From assembly GCF_030915465.1 (NCBI RefSeq), contig NZ_CP133267.1, positions 1,525,001 through 1,589,000 on the forward strand: a stretch of 64,000 bases of DNA. Direction: 5' to 3'. The translations under genes and the position numbers were made by a program. Shown in pieces: positions 8,006 through 18,474 of this stretch. Under the pieces are notes generated by a model, which worked only from the letters and a program-made list of their open reading frames with translations, was not told the origin of the DNA and did no database searches. Numbering within the stretch: position 1 is the first letter of the stretch; the number at the start of each line of letters is the position of its first letter. This DNA is from Neobacillus sp. PS3-34. Lineage in GTDB: Bacteria; Bacillota; Bacilli; Bacillales; Cytobacillaceae.

Positions 8006-11000
8006 ATGAATCAAAACTGGACCCCTTCGCTTTTTAAAGATTTTCATAATCAGGAACATGATGCATGCGGAATTGTCGCATGCCTGGAAAAAAATAATTT
8101 GCCTACAAGGAAAAATATCTTCAACTGCATTGATGCACTTGTCACTATGAATCATAGGGCAGGCTTTATTAATGGAGAGGGTGACGGAGTTGGCATTCAC
8201 ATCGATATTCCGAGAACACTTTGGAAAGCAAAACTTGCAGATGCAGGGCTTAACCCTGAAATTTCCGTTCTAGACGGATTCGTTGTCGGACATGTATTTA
8301 TCAGCAGCAAAGCTGACATTCCACTCGTTAAAGATCAATTAAGAAAAAAGCTAGCAACCTATGGACTCCAGCTAATATTTGAAACCGATCAGGCAACCGA
8401 TTCTTCTGCTCTTGGACCAATTGCGATTCAAGAAAATCCTGTATTCTGGCAAATTGCCTGTCTATCAAATAAAAGCGGCTCCTCACTATCCAAAGAATTA
8501 TTCCATGCCCTTGTCGATTTTGAGAAAAATGAAGCTGTCCATGTCGCTTCACTCAGCCAGCATCATGCCGTCTATAAAGTAATGGGTGCGGGAGATATTC
8601 TTCCACACTATTATGATGACCTTGCCAGCCCACTTGTAGCTTCAACAATGACTCTGGGCCATAACCGCTATTCCACGAATACTTTATCAAGTTTTTTCAG
8701 GGTTCAGCCATTCAGCGTGCTCGGACATAATGGAGAAATCAATACAATTGCCAGATTGAGAGACGAAGCCAGGATGATTGGCGTTCCTCTAGTTGAAGGC
8801 GGCAGTGACTCCCAGGATTTAAGCCGCACAATGGAAACTCTTATCTGCCGGGATGAGTATTCTTTATTCGAAGCAATGGATTTGGTGTTCCCACCAATTA
8901 TTAATGAAATAAAAGCATACCCGGAACATCTTCAAGATTTGTACACGTATATGAGAGAAAGCTGGGGACATTTTGCGCAAGGTGGAGGGATCATCTCCCG
9001 GTTTGGCGATGAGGCGGTATTCAGTGTCGATGCCCTCGGCCTTCGTCCGCTCTGGATGCTTGAAACCGATAGCTCTTATTTATTCTCTTCTGAACAGGGC
9101 ATCATTCCTTCAAGTGAGTTTGTAAATGAGCCAAAGCCGTTGGCACCTGGTGAAAAAGTAGGCTTTAAATGGAAAGGCAGCAAATTGGAGCTTTTTGAAC
9201 AAAGAGCATTTCAGGAAGAAGTATACAGCCGTTTTTCAAAACGCGTCGAGCTCAAGGAGGTACGCAGCAGACTTTATCCTCCAGTTTTTGAGAAAACAGT
9301 CACGATGGCACACCCGGATAAAATCCATAATGGACAATATAAAGCGTTTGGCTGGGAGCGTGACCATATTCAGTTAATCGAACAGATGGCTGAAAAAGGG
9401 ATTGAGCCTATTCGCTCCTTAGGGCACGATGCACCGCTTGCAGCCCTGAATCCTGAAAGAAAAAATATTCCCGATTTTATTAAGGAAAGTGTAGCTGTTG
9501 TCACCAATCCGGCAATTGACCGTGATCGGGAGATGGAACATTTCTCAACCAGGGTTATTATCGGAAAGCGTCCATCCCTTTTCACAAATGAAACTGCCTG
9601 CCAGGTCATTGAACTCACCTCTCCTCTTCTTTTAGAAGGAAGAGCTGGTTATGACTGCTCGGCGTCAATACAGCAGCCTAGCTTTGACCAATTGGCACAA
9701 TTCTTTTTAGAGCGAAAATCGGCTGCCTATTTATCTGCAACTTTTAATCATGGTGAAGAAATTGCCGCAGCACTTGAAAGGCTTGCTTGTGAAGCTGTCG
9801 AAGCTGTCCAGCCAGGGAAATCCTTCCTTATCCTGGATGATGCCAAAGCCCACCAAGACGATGCACTGTGGCTCGATCCCCATTTAGCTGCAGCTGCCGT
9901 TAATCAGGCACTTGTGAAAGCTGAATTACGAAGAAGTTGTTCGATTGTTCTGCGGTCAGCAGCCCTTCGCTCGCTTCATGACATTGTGACAGCTTATGGT
10001 CTGGGAGCAGATTTGGTTAACCCTTACTATATGTTCCTGACTGTATTGGATGACTCAGTGACTCCTCTGCTGAATCTTTACACTGCGCTTACTAAAGGGC
10101 TGGAAAAGGTCATTTCGACGATCGGGATCCATGAATTAAGAGGCTATGGGCGTTTATTTTCCGCAATAGGCCTTAATGAACAGATTGCATCAGTTCTCGG
10201 TATTGTTAATTTCTTTGGTTCAACTGAACTTATATACAATTTCGCAAGCATGAAGGAAGATGCCATTGCAAGGGCAGCTGATTTCCAAAATGATAACGAA
10301 CGAATCGGAAAAACATTCCATCTGTTCCCGCGCATCTGGAAAGCAATTGGCGATGTAGCGTCAACTGGCGATTATAATGCTTATCGTGAAAAAATCACAG
10401 AGCAGGAAACTGGAAATCCGACGACGATTCGCCATTTAACAGCCTTAAAAACGAGCAACTCAACTATCTCCCCCGACAATGTTGATATCAGTGTGGGGGA
10501 GCACAGCCTTCCGTTTGTTATTTCTTCGATGTCGTTCGGTTCTCAAAATGAAACAGCTTTCCGCGCATATGCGGAAGGGGCAGAACGTTTAAATATGGTC
10601 AGCCTAAACGGCGAAGGCGGAGAAATAAAGGATATGCTCGGTAAATATCCTAAAACGAGAGGCCAGCAGGTTGCTTCCGGAAGATTTGGAGTAAACGCGG
10701 AACTATTAAATTCTTCAAATCTATTAGAAATAAAAATTGGCCAGGGTGCGAAGCCAGGAGAAGGCGGCCACCTTCCGGGATCGAAGGTGACCGCGAAAAT
10801 CGCTGAAGCCCGAAATGCCACCATTGGTTCGGATCTTATTTCCCCTTCCAATAACCATGACATATATTCGATTGAAGATTTGGCACAAATGATTCTCGAG
10901 TTAAAAACAGCCAACGACCAGGCTAAAATTGCCGTTAAGGTCCCAGTAGTTCCAAATATCGGTACCATTGCTGTCGGTGTGGCAAAAGCAGGCGCTGATA

Positions 11001-12472
11001 TTATTACCCTGAGCGGATTTGACGGCGGTACAGGTGCAGCACGAATCCATGCACTCCAGCATGTAGGCCTTCCGGTTGAAATTGGTGTAAAAGCTGCCCA
11101 CAATGCCCTTCTTGAAAGCGGTCTTCGCAACCAGGTCGAGCTTTGGGCTGACGGAGGAATTAAAAGTGCCCTCGATGTTATGAAGGTCATGCTTCTAGGG
11201 GCGAATCGCGTAGGTTTTGGTACCTTATCTATGCTTGCGATTGGATGCACAACCTGCAGGGGCTGCCACTTGGATACATGCCATGTCGGTATTGCTACCC
11301 AAATTGATTCTGAAGCCCAGGCAAAGGAACACGGATTAAGGCGTTTCGTTCCACGCCAGCTTGATTTGGCCGTCCAGGGATTGATAAATCTTTTCACAGG
11401 ATTCTCCCAAGAGTTAAAAGTGCTGGCAGCATCCGCTGGGATCAAAAACTTGCAGGATGCTGTCGGAAGATCAGATTTGCTGGAACAAATTAATGGGCAG
11501 CATCAGCTTGACCTGTCTTATTTGCTTAAGCCGCTTGAAATATCTCAATTCAGCCAGCATGGGGAAAACTTTTCACTACAGCATGCACAGGAGCAGGTTG
11601 CTGTCGGGGCTGAATACCTCGATGCCAGTATTGAGCAATTGAATACATCACGTGAATTTTACAGCATCACATCTGAACAGCGCGTGCTAGGAAGCAGGGT
11701 TTCCTGTCACAGGGTCCGGGGCAGATTGGATGGCTCTTATAGGCAGCTACCTGCTGTCAAGCTTGCCTACCGGGAAGGTTCGATACCAGGGAATGGGCTC
11801 GGTGCGTATAACACAGAGGGAATTAATATTGTTATTAACGGAGGAGCGCAGGATGGCATCGGAAAAACAGCCTTTGGAGGAAGTATTACAGTCCTCAAAT
11901 CACCCGGCAAAAACGGCCGATACTATAATGGCTCTGTCGGAAAAGGTTTTGGCTACGGTGCTCAAAAGGGCTTGCTTATCGCCCAGGGAAATGCCGATGC
12001 ACGGGCAGGCATAAGACTTTCGGGAGCTGACATCATTATCGGCGGGCGAATTGAAAGACCTATCTCTGAAAACGAAGCAGGAAATATCGGCTCCAATGCC
12101 AATATTAAAGGATTTGCGTTTGAATATATGACGAATGGACGCGCTCTTGTTCTAGGTGACCCTGGCCCATGGATTTGCGCCGGAATGACTGGCGGTGTCG
12201 TATATGTCCGGCACCAGCCTGATAAAGGGCTGACGAAGGAAGCCATTCAGAGAAGGGTCGCTAAAGGAGCCAAAGTTTCAGTATCCGCATTAGGAGAAAA
12301 GGGTAAAAAAGATTTACAGGAGCTTTTAGGCAACTATGTTGAAATCCTTGCTGCTGACGGCCAGAAAGATGAAGCAGACGAATTGAAAGCATTGTTAGCC
12401 ACTCCAGAGAACCACTTTGTTGCAATCCTGCCGGTTAAAGAGCAGGCAGATCCATCCGTTTCGACTGAATAA
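8006..12472 (+). CDS. gltA: Glutamate synthase large subunit-type protein, stand-alone
   Basis: Glutamate synthase makes two glutamates from glutamine and 2-oxoglutarate. This protein of about 1,488 residues has the N-terminal class II amidotransferase with its nucleophile Cys in HDACGIV, the FMN/TIM-barrel core (SMSFGSQNETA, PGEGGHLPGSK), the 3Fe-4S motif C-x5-C-x4-C in CTTCRGCHLDTCHVG near residue 1080, and the C-terminal glycine-rich beta-helix domain. No small-subunit gene follows. The start is uncertain: AGGAGGTGA at 7962 is 36 nt upstream, and dropping one A at 7980 would create ATG GAT at a good distance. As written, only ATG 8006 (or TTG 8003) is in frame. Confidence 0.88.
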   Translation: MNQNWTPSLFKDFHNQEHDACGIVACLEKNNLPTRKNIFNCIDALVTMNHRAGFINGEGDGVGIHIDIPRTLWKAKLADAGLNPEISVLDGFVVGHVFISSKADIPLVKDQLRKKLATYGLQLIFETDQATDSSALGPIAIQENPVFWQIACLSNKSGSSLSKELFHALVDFEKNEAVHVASLSQHHAVYKVMGAGDILPHYYDDLASPLVASTMTLGHNRYSTNTLSSFFRVQPFSVLGHNGEINTIARLRDEARMIGVPLVEGGSDSQDLSRTMETLICRDEYSLFEAMDLVFPPIINEIKAYPEHLQDLYTYMRESWGHFAQGGGIISRFGDEAVFSVDALGLRPLWMLETDSSYLFSSEQGIIPSSEFVNEPKPLAPGEKVGFKWKGSKLELFEQRAFQEEVYSRFSKRVELKEVRSRLYPPVFEKTVTMAHPDKIHNGQYKAFGWERDHIQLIEQMAEKGIEPIRSLGHDAPLAALNPERKNIPDFIKESVAVVTNPAIDRDREMEHFSTRVIIGKRPSLFTNETACQVIELTSPLLLEGRAGYDCSASIQQPSFDQLAQFFLERKSAAYLSATFNHGEEIAAALERLACEAVEAVQPGKSFLILDDAKAHQDDALWLDPHLAAAAVNQALVKAELRRSCSIVLRSAALRSLHDIVTAYGLGADLVNPYYMFLTVLDDSVTPLLNLYTALTKGLEKVISTIGIHELRGYGRLFSAIGLNEQIASVLGIVNFFGSTELIYNFASMKEDAIARAADFQNDNERIGKTFHLFPRIWKAIGDVASTGDYNAYREKITEQETGNPTTIRHLTALKTSNSTISPDNVDISVGEHSLPFVISSMSFGSQNETAFRAYAEGAERLNMVSLNGEGGEIKDMLGKYPKTRGQQVASGRFGVNAELLNSSNLLEIKIGQGAKPGEGGHLPGSKVTAKIAEARNATIGSDLISPSNNHDIYSIEDLAQMILELKTANDQAKIAVKVPVVPNIGTIAVGVAKAGADIITLSGFDGGTGAARIHALQHVGLPVEIGVKAAHNALLESGLRNQVELWADGGIKSALDVMKVMLLGANRVGFGTLSMLAIGCTTCRGCHLDTCHVGIATQIDSEAQAKEHGLRRFVPRQLDLAVQGLINLFTGFSQELKVLAASAGIKNLQDAVGRSDLLEQINGQHQLDLSYLLKPLEISQFSQHGENFSLQHAQEQVAVGAEYLDASIEQLNTSREFYSITSEQRVLGSRVSCHRVRGRLDGSYRQLPAVKLAYREGSIPGNGLGAYNTEGINIVINGGAQDGIGKTAFGGSITVLKSPGKNGRYYNGSVGKGFGYGAQKGLLIAQGNADARAGIRLSGADIIIGGRIERPISENEAGNIGSNANIKGFAFEYMTNGRALVLGDPGPWICAGMTGGVVYVRHQPDKGLTKEAIQRRVAKGAKVSVSALGEKGKKDLQELLGNYVEILAADGQKDEADELKALLATPENHFVAILPVKEQADPSVSTE

Positions 12473-12476
12473 GAAT

Positions 12477-12645
12477 AAAAGGCGCAAGCGCCCTGTTTAG
12501 CCCCGACAGGCATAAGACGAATCACGCAGGAAATCCTGATTTCTGGAGTGATTTGGCTTATGACCCCGAGGGGCTGGGCGCTGGAGCTAGATTAATACAA
12601 CTTGTAGAAGTTATCCACTTCATTCAATTTTATAATTTCCTAAAC
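12477..12645 (+). repeat. Modular palindromic repeat, copy A
   Basis: The element starts AAAAGGCGCAAGCGCC 4 nt after the glutamate synthase stop. It is built of nested inverted repeats (GCGCCC/GGGCGC, AGCCCC/GGGGCT, CATAAG/CTTATG, AATCAC/GTGATT) and ends with a conserved unstructured tail (CTGGAGCTAGATTAATA to TTTCCTAAAC). Copies B, C and D share this plan. Confidence 0.85.
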
Positions 12646-12651
12646 GATCAT

Positions 12652-12683
12652 AAAAGGCGTCCGCGAGCTGCGGACGCCTTTTA
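12652..12683 (+). terminator. Terminator after copy A
   Basis: AAAAGGCGTCCGC / GCGGACGCCTTTT hairpin with a 5-nt loop. Confidence 0.85.
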
Positions 12684-12813
12684 TAAATATAGGTAATTTT
12701 CCATTATTGCTTGATTCTCCATAGTAATCAATGTATAGTACATAATTGTTTAATCTTTAGCAAAAAGGTTTATAGTAACAATAAAACCTTTATAGGAAAG
12801 GAAATATCTTGTA

Positions 12814-13896
12814 ATGAAGTTAGGCGCCCGCATTTTGAAAACGGGAATAGCAATTATTTTATCTTTATATTTAGGACAGCTGGTTCATTCCCCTTCGCCA
12901 GTCTTTGCTGGCATCGCTGCAATTTTTGCCGTCCAGCCGACCATCTACCGTTCATACCGATCGATTATTGAACAAATTCAGGGTAATCTTATTGGTGCCG
13001 TGCTAGCCATGTTTTTTGTATTGGCGTTAGGGAACCATATTGTCGTCATTGGCCTTGCAGCCATTATCGTTATCACCATCAACTTGAAAATGAAAATTGA
13101 AAACACAATCGGGTTATCCCTGGTTACACTTGTCGCCATTATGGAATCACCTGGTGGAAATTTCATTCAGTTTTCTGCGATACGTTTCTCTACCATTATG
13201 CTTGGAGTTTTCGCCGCTTTTATCGTTAATCTTGTCTTTCTTCCTCCTAAATATGAAAATAAGCTTTATTTTAAAATTTCCAATACAACAGAGGAAATAC
13301 TTCGCTGGATCCGATTAAGCTCGAGGCATGCGTCGGACCATAATCTATTAAAAAATGATATCGATAAGTTAAAAGATAACATGATTAAAATCGGACAACT
13401 TTACTTAATGTACAAAGAAGAACGTTATTACCTAAAAAAGAATGATTTAGTTAAGTCCAGGAAGCTTGTCATTTACAGGCAGATGATTTCTGCCACAAAG
13501 AAAGCCCTGGACACACTTAAACGGCTGCATCGTTTCGAGAACGAGCTACACCTTTTGCCGGAGGGATTCCAGCAGTCAATTCAAGAACAGCTTGATTGCC
13601 TTATCAATCACCATGAGCAGCTTATGCTGCGCTTTATCGGGAAAATTAGAAATCAGACTGTATATGAAGAAGGGGCATTATGTTTAAATAAAAAGGAACT
13701 TTTCGGACTTTTTTTATTGCGCCAGAAGGAAGTATCTGAGCAAGACGATGGCCATTTATATCACACGATGCAAATCGTCTCAACCATCATCGACTACGGG
13801 GAACAAGTTGAGCATTTAGATACGTTAATCACGAGCTTTCAATCCTACCACCAGGATGAAAATGAAATAAAAATTGATGAAAATTCCATAGAATAA
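12814..13896 (+). CDS. ygaE: YgaE, aromatic acid exporter family membrane protein
   Basis: The 360-residue protein has about five or six hydrophobic helices in residues 8-150 and a soluble helical C-terminal half, the plan of the FUSC-like ArAE_1 family. The N-terminal part (residues 20-55, containing SPVFAGIAAIFAVQPT and YRSIIEQIQG) is characteristic. A role in efflux of aromatic or other organic acids is a family-level guess. Start: ATG at 12814 with AAAGGA about 11 nt upstream. It lies between gsaB and ygaD as in B. subtilis, apart from the inserted glutamate synthase gene. Confidence 0.85.
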   Translation: MKLGARILKTGIAIILSLYLGQLVHSPSPVFAGIAAIFAVQPTIYRSYRSIIEQIQGNLIGAVLAMFFVLALGNHIVVIGLAAIIVITINLKMKIENTIGLSLVTLVAIMESPGGNFIQFSAIRFSTIMLGVFAAFIVNLVFLPPKYENKLYFKISNTTEEILRWIRLSSRHASDHNLLKNDIDKLKDNMIKIGQLYLMYKEERYYLKKNDLVKSRKLVIYRQMISATKKALDTLKRLHRFENELHLLPEGFQQSIQEQLDCLINHHEQLMLRFIGKIRNQTVYEEGALCLNKKELFGLFLLRQKEVSEQDDGHLYHTMQIVSTIIDYGEQVEHLDTLITSFQSYHQDENEIKIDENSIE

Positions 13897-13939
13897 AGAA
13901 GAAAACGAAGCAGGCTCATCCTGCTTCGTTTTCTTCTTT
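13895..13939. terminator. Bidirectional terminator between ygaE and ygaD
   Basis: A 20-bp nearly perfect stem (GAAAACGAAGCAGG / CCTGCTTCGTTTTC core) between convergent genes. The ygaD stop codon falls in the loop region. Confidence 0.9.
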
Positions 13940-15683
13940 ATGTTCAAGCTGCTGTACCTGAAATAGTTTGTAATAATTACCTTGTTTTTTCATGAGCTCG
14001 TCATGCTTTCCAATCTCAACGATCTGGCCATGCTCGATCAGCACAATCCTGTCAGCATGTGTAATTGTGGAAAGGCGATGGGCTACGATAAAGGTGGTCC
14101 GTTCCTTCGCGAGCTCCTCCAGGGATTCCTGGATTGAGTGCTCACTTTCAAGATCCAATGCAGAAGTCGCTTCGTCCAATATCAAAATAGGCGGATTTTT
14201 TAAGAATACACGCGCAATTGCAACCCTCTGCTTTTGTCCTCCAGAAAGCTTTACGCCTCTTTCTCCTACTCTCGTATCATATCCCTGTGGCAGGCTATTG
14301 ATAAATTCATGGGCATTGGCAGCTTCGGCCGCGCGAAACACTTCCTCCTCAGAAGCATCCGGCTTTCCAAGCAAAATGTTCTCTTTAACCGATTCGCTGA
14401 AAAGGACATTATCCTGGAACACTACCCCAATTTTATCTCTCAGCGTCTGGACCTTAAACCGGCGAATATCAACTCCATCCAGTAAAATACGTCCATTCGA
14501 AACATCATAGAAACGCGGAATAAGGCTGACAAAGGTAGATTTCCCCCCACCGCTCATTCCCACAAGCGCAATTGTTTCTCCCCTTTTTACATCAAGGGTA
14601 ATATTTTTTAGTACTGTATCTTCGTTTTCATTGTAGGCAAAGCTTACATTTTCGAATGAAACATCGCCAGATACCTTATCACAAACAATCGCATCCTCTG
14701 GATCCACAATATCGTATTTTTCATCCATTAGTTCAAAGACCCTGTCCATCGAAGCAAATGATTGAGTTAATGTGGTGGAGGAATTCACCAGCCTCCGCAG
14801 TGGATTGTAAAGCTTATCAATATAGGCAAAAAAGGCAATCATCGTGCCAAGTGTGAGGGTGTGCTGAATAACAAGATAAGCAGAGTAGCCAATTACAATT
14901 AATGGCGCAATATCAGTAATGGTATTAACAGCAGCAAACGCCTTGGCATTCCAGCTGGTATGCTGCAACGCTTTCGTTAAAAAGTTTTTATTCTGTTTGT
15001 CAAACTGCTTTTGTTCGTACTCTTCAATCGCAAAGCTTTTGATTACAGCCATTCCCTGGACCCGTTCATGCAAATAGCTTTGTACCTCGGCAAGGTGCGG
15101 AGCGTATTCTTGTGAGCTTCCGCAGATTACCAAAAAAATATCTGACAGATAAAGTATACAGCGGAAACAAAAGAATGGAAACGACGGTCAGCTTAACATT
15201 CATGGAAAACATAATCACGATGGCAATCACGATTGTAGCGATATCGAGCCATAGGTTCATAAGCCCTGAAATGACAAATGTCTTTGTTTGCTCGACATCA
15301 TTGATCATCCTCGATATGATTTCACCCGCGCGCGTATTGGCATAATATTTAAAGCTGAGTTTTTGAATATGTTTATATAAATGATCCCTGATCTCATATA
15401 AAATTTTGCTTGCAGTCCACTGCGCAAAGTACTGCCGATAATACTCAATTGGCGGGCGCAGAACGGCAAAGATGAAAATCATGCCACCCAAAATATACAT
15501 GAGCCGTTGAATTTTATCGCTCTGTGACAGCGTGTGACTCCCTATAATATCATCGATCACGTACTTAATCAGCATGGGAATGATAAGAGGAATGGCAAAT
15601 TTAATTAACCCGATTATGATAGTCCCAATAATTTGCATCCGGTAGGGCTTAACAAATTGAAGATATCTTCTTATACTGCTCAA
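13916..15683 (-). CDS. ygaD: ABC exporter YgaD, fused permease-ATPase (one frameshift)
   Basis: A half-size multidrug-type exporter: six-helix membrane domain (about residues 1-310), then the ATPase with Walker [10 protein letters not shown], signature LSGGQKQR and Walker [13 protein letters not shown]. Corrected length is about 588 residues. The frame changes near 15106-15112, between [10 protein letters not shown] and [16 protein letters not shown] choose a TTG start at 15683 ([15 protein letters not shown]): GAGGAG lies 7 nt upstream and the longer ATG form runs through a terminator stem. The substrate is not known. Synteny with ygaC and ygaE supports the name. Confidence 0.88.
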
Positions 15684-15711
15684 GCTTTTTCTCCTCTCCC
15701 AGCCATTCTTC

Positions 15712-15744
15712 AAACAAAAACCTGTTGATATAAAAATCAACAGG
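15712..15744 (-). terminator. ygaC terminator
   Basis: CCTGTTGAT / ATCAACAGG stem followed on the minus strand by TTTTTGTTTG, just before the ygaD ribosome site. Confidence 0.75.
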
Positions 15745-15813
15745 TATGGAAAATGGCCATTCCTTCTCTGCCACTAAGAAACCATATACCTAAGCCCTTA
15801 ATGGAAGAATATT

Positions 15814-16344
15814 TTAACCTCTATAAGTCAAATACCGTTCATACCATGTATCAATAAAATCTGGTGCAAATGGGCCCTTTCGTTGGCGGATCCAGCGGAT
15901 TAACTTTTCGACATTTGCTTTAAGTATTTGATCAATGACCTCGGGATATTTCATTTCACGGCGGTGGCGTTCATATTCATCCTCGTCCAATAAATTAAAC
16001 GTCATATCTGGAAAAACTTTAATATCCAAATCGTAATCGATATATTTAAGTGCTTCACCGTCAAAAATAAATGGTGAGCTGATATTGCAGTAATAATAAA
16101 CTCCGTCTTCACGGATCATTCCGATTACATTGAACCAGTACTGGGAATGAAAATAACAAATAGCAGGCTCTCTTGTCACCCATGTTCTTCCATCCGATTC
16201 AGTGACAATTGTCCGGTCATTCCCGCCAATGACCAAATTTTGCGTCCCTTTTAAAACAGTCGTTTCTTCCCAGACGCGATGGATGTGCCCATTGTGTTTA
16301 TAGCTATGTATTTGCATTGGCTCACCTTCGATGGGTACGCCCAT
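15814..16344 (-). CDS. ygaC: YgaC, DUF402 nucleoside di/triphosphate phosphatase family
   Basis: This 176-residue protein belongs to the UPF0374/DUF402 family. Staphylococcal and streptomycete (FomD-like) relatives hydrolyse nucleoside di- and triphosphates with metal ions bound by acidic residues; the acidic stretch [11 protein letters not shown] (about residues 102-112) and the following DEDEYERHR helix fit that. The C-terminal WYERYL motif is typical. GGTAGGGGAG lies upstream of the ATG. A hairpin at 15712 separates it from ygaD. The enzymatic role in this organism is inferred from the family only. Confidence 0.88.
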   Translation of the reverse strand: MGVPIEGEPMQIHSYKHNGHIHRVWEETTVLKGTQNLVIGGNDRTIVTESDGRTWVTREPAICYFHSQYWFNVIGMIREDGVYYYCNISSPFIFDGEALKYIDYDLDIKVFPDMTFNLLDEDEYERHRREMKYPEVIDQILKANVEKLIRWIRQRKGPFAPDFIDTWYERYLTYRG

Positions 16345-16464
16345 GATTCTCCCCTACCTTCATTTCTCGAACGCTTTGCAACCTATCCATATCCGATCAA
16401 ACGACAAAAGGCAACAAAGTACAATTCCTATTTTCTATTATTATAACGGTTGGGGAAAGAATTT

Positions 16465-16500
16465 AAAACAAAAGAGCCATTGAAATCAACGACTCTTTGT
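16465..16500 (-). terminator. ygaB terminator
   Basis: AAAGAG...CTCTTT hairpin with an internal TCGTTGA/AATGG extension, followed on the minus strand by TTTTGTTTT. Confidence 0.65.
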
Positions 16501-16530
16501 AAAAAAATCAATTTTTTTTAGAATAATACC

Positions 16531-16788
16531 TCAAATGCAAGATGTTTCTTCTACCTTTTGATAGGATTGGATTACATCCTCTGTTTGTTTTTCAAATATT
16601 TTCTGAATTTCCCTTAGCTCTTTCTTCATCCGCAGTACTTCTAAGTGAACACTTTCAAGCTCGCTTTCATTTTGTAGAAGCTGTAATTCTTCTTCTATTT
16701 CCTGACAGCGTTCCAATTCAGCTTGAATGTAGAGTAATTTTTCCATCGTCTTCAGTTGCTCGGAAACCAAACGGTTAAAATTGTTCAT
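16531..16788 (-). CDS. ygaB: YgaB coiled-coil protein
   Basis: The 85-residue protein is almost wholly charged helix with heptad-like leucines (for example LKTMEKLLYIQAELERCQ), so a coiled coil is likely. It matches B. subtilis YgaB in length and in position between sspE and ygaC. No function is known and no enzymatic motif is visible. Confidence 0.8.
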   Translation of the reverse strand: MNNFNRLVSEQLKTMEKLLYIQAELERCQEIEEELQLLQNESELESVHLEVLRMKKELREIQKIFEKQTEDVIQSYQKVEETSCI

Positions 16789-16921
16789 TCTCCACCCCGC
16801 CCAATTTTTTTATTCTTCATAAGTAATTCTTTCATAAAGAATTTTATCCTTTGACTAGTTCTGGCGAGACAAGAGAAGTTTTGTCGAAACAAACAAGGAA
16901 TATTGAATATAACACCAGAAA

Positions 16922-16950
16922 AAAGGCACTCTCCTAAAAGAGTGCCTTAA
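16922..16950 (-). terminator. sspE terminator
   Basis: GGCACTCT...AGAGTGCC hairpin with flanking A/T tracts, 12 nt after the sspE stop. Confidence 0.85.
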
Positions 16951-16961
16951 AGCAAAGATGA

Positions 16962-17252
16962 TTATTGTTGGCCGAATTCGCCGCTGTTTTGGTTTTTACC
17001 AGCTTCTGCCTGCTGATTTTGTTTTTTCACTTCAGCAGCGTTTGTTTCGCTAGCGAACTCAGTGCCATATTGGCCTTGGCTTGATTTTCCAGCAGCTGAT
17101 TGCTGGTTTTGTTTTTTCACTTCAGCCGCATTTGTTTCACTCGCGAACTCAGTGCCATATTGGCCTTGTGAAGATTGTGCATTTTGCTGTTTTACTTCCT
17201 GGACGTTAGTACCAGCTTGTGTTTTGTTTGGCTGTTGATTGAAGTTTGCCAT
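16962..17252 (-). CDS. sspE: Gamma-type small acid-soluble spore protein SspE
   Basis: SspE is an amino-acid storage protein of the spore core, broken down at germination by the GPR protease. The 96-residue protein is rich in Gln, Asn and Ala. It contains two nearly identical units of about 30 residues, each with the GPR cleavage motif TEFASET (about residues 34 and 64 onward). I start it at MANFNQQPNKTQ, which has GGAGGTGA 6 nt upstream; longer forms lack support. The two units are also nearly identical in DNA (about 16990-17075 and 17080-17165). Expression in the forespore is expected, but I did not find a convincing sigma-G promoter. Confidence 0.95.
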   Translation of the reverse strand: MANFNQQPNKTQAGTNVQEVKQQNAQSSQGQYGTEFASETNAAEVKKQNQQSAAGKSSQGQYGTEFASETNAAEVKKQNQQAEAGKNQNSGEFGQQ

Positions 17253-17344
17253 TGTAATCACCTCCACGCTCATTAATTTAACCAAGCATGGAGAAGCTTA
17301 TCCTATTTTTTTATGGTAAAAAAACCCACATACGCATTACTTAT

Positions 17345-18429
<1,085 letters not shown>

Positions 18430-18439
18430 TTAAATACTA

Positions 18440-18474
18440 AAAAAGAGCGCCGGCAGCTACTCGGCGTTCTCTTT
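18440..18474. terminator. Terminator between yfhS and mutY
   Basis: AAAGAGCGCCG / CGGCGTTCTCTTT hairpin between convergent genes; it overlaps the last codons of mutY. Confidence 0.75.
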
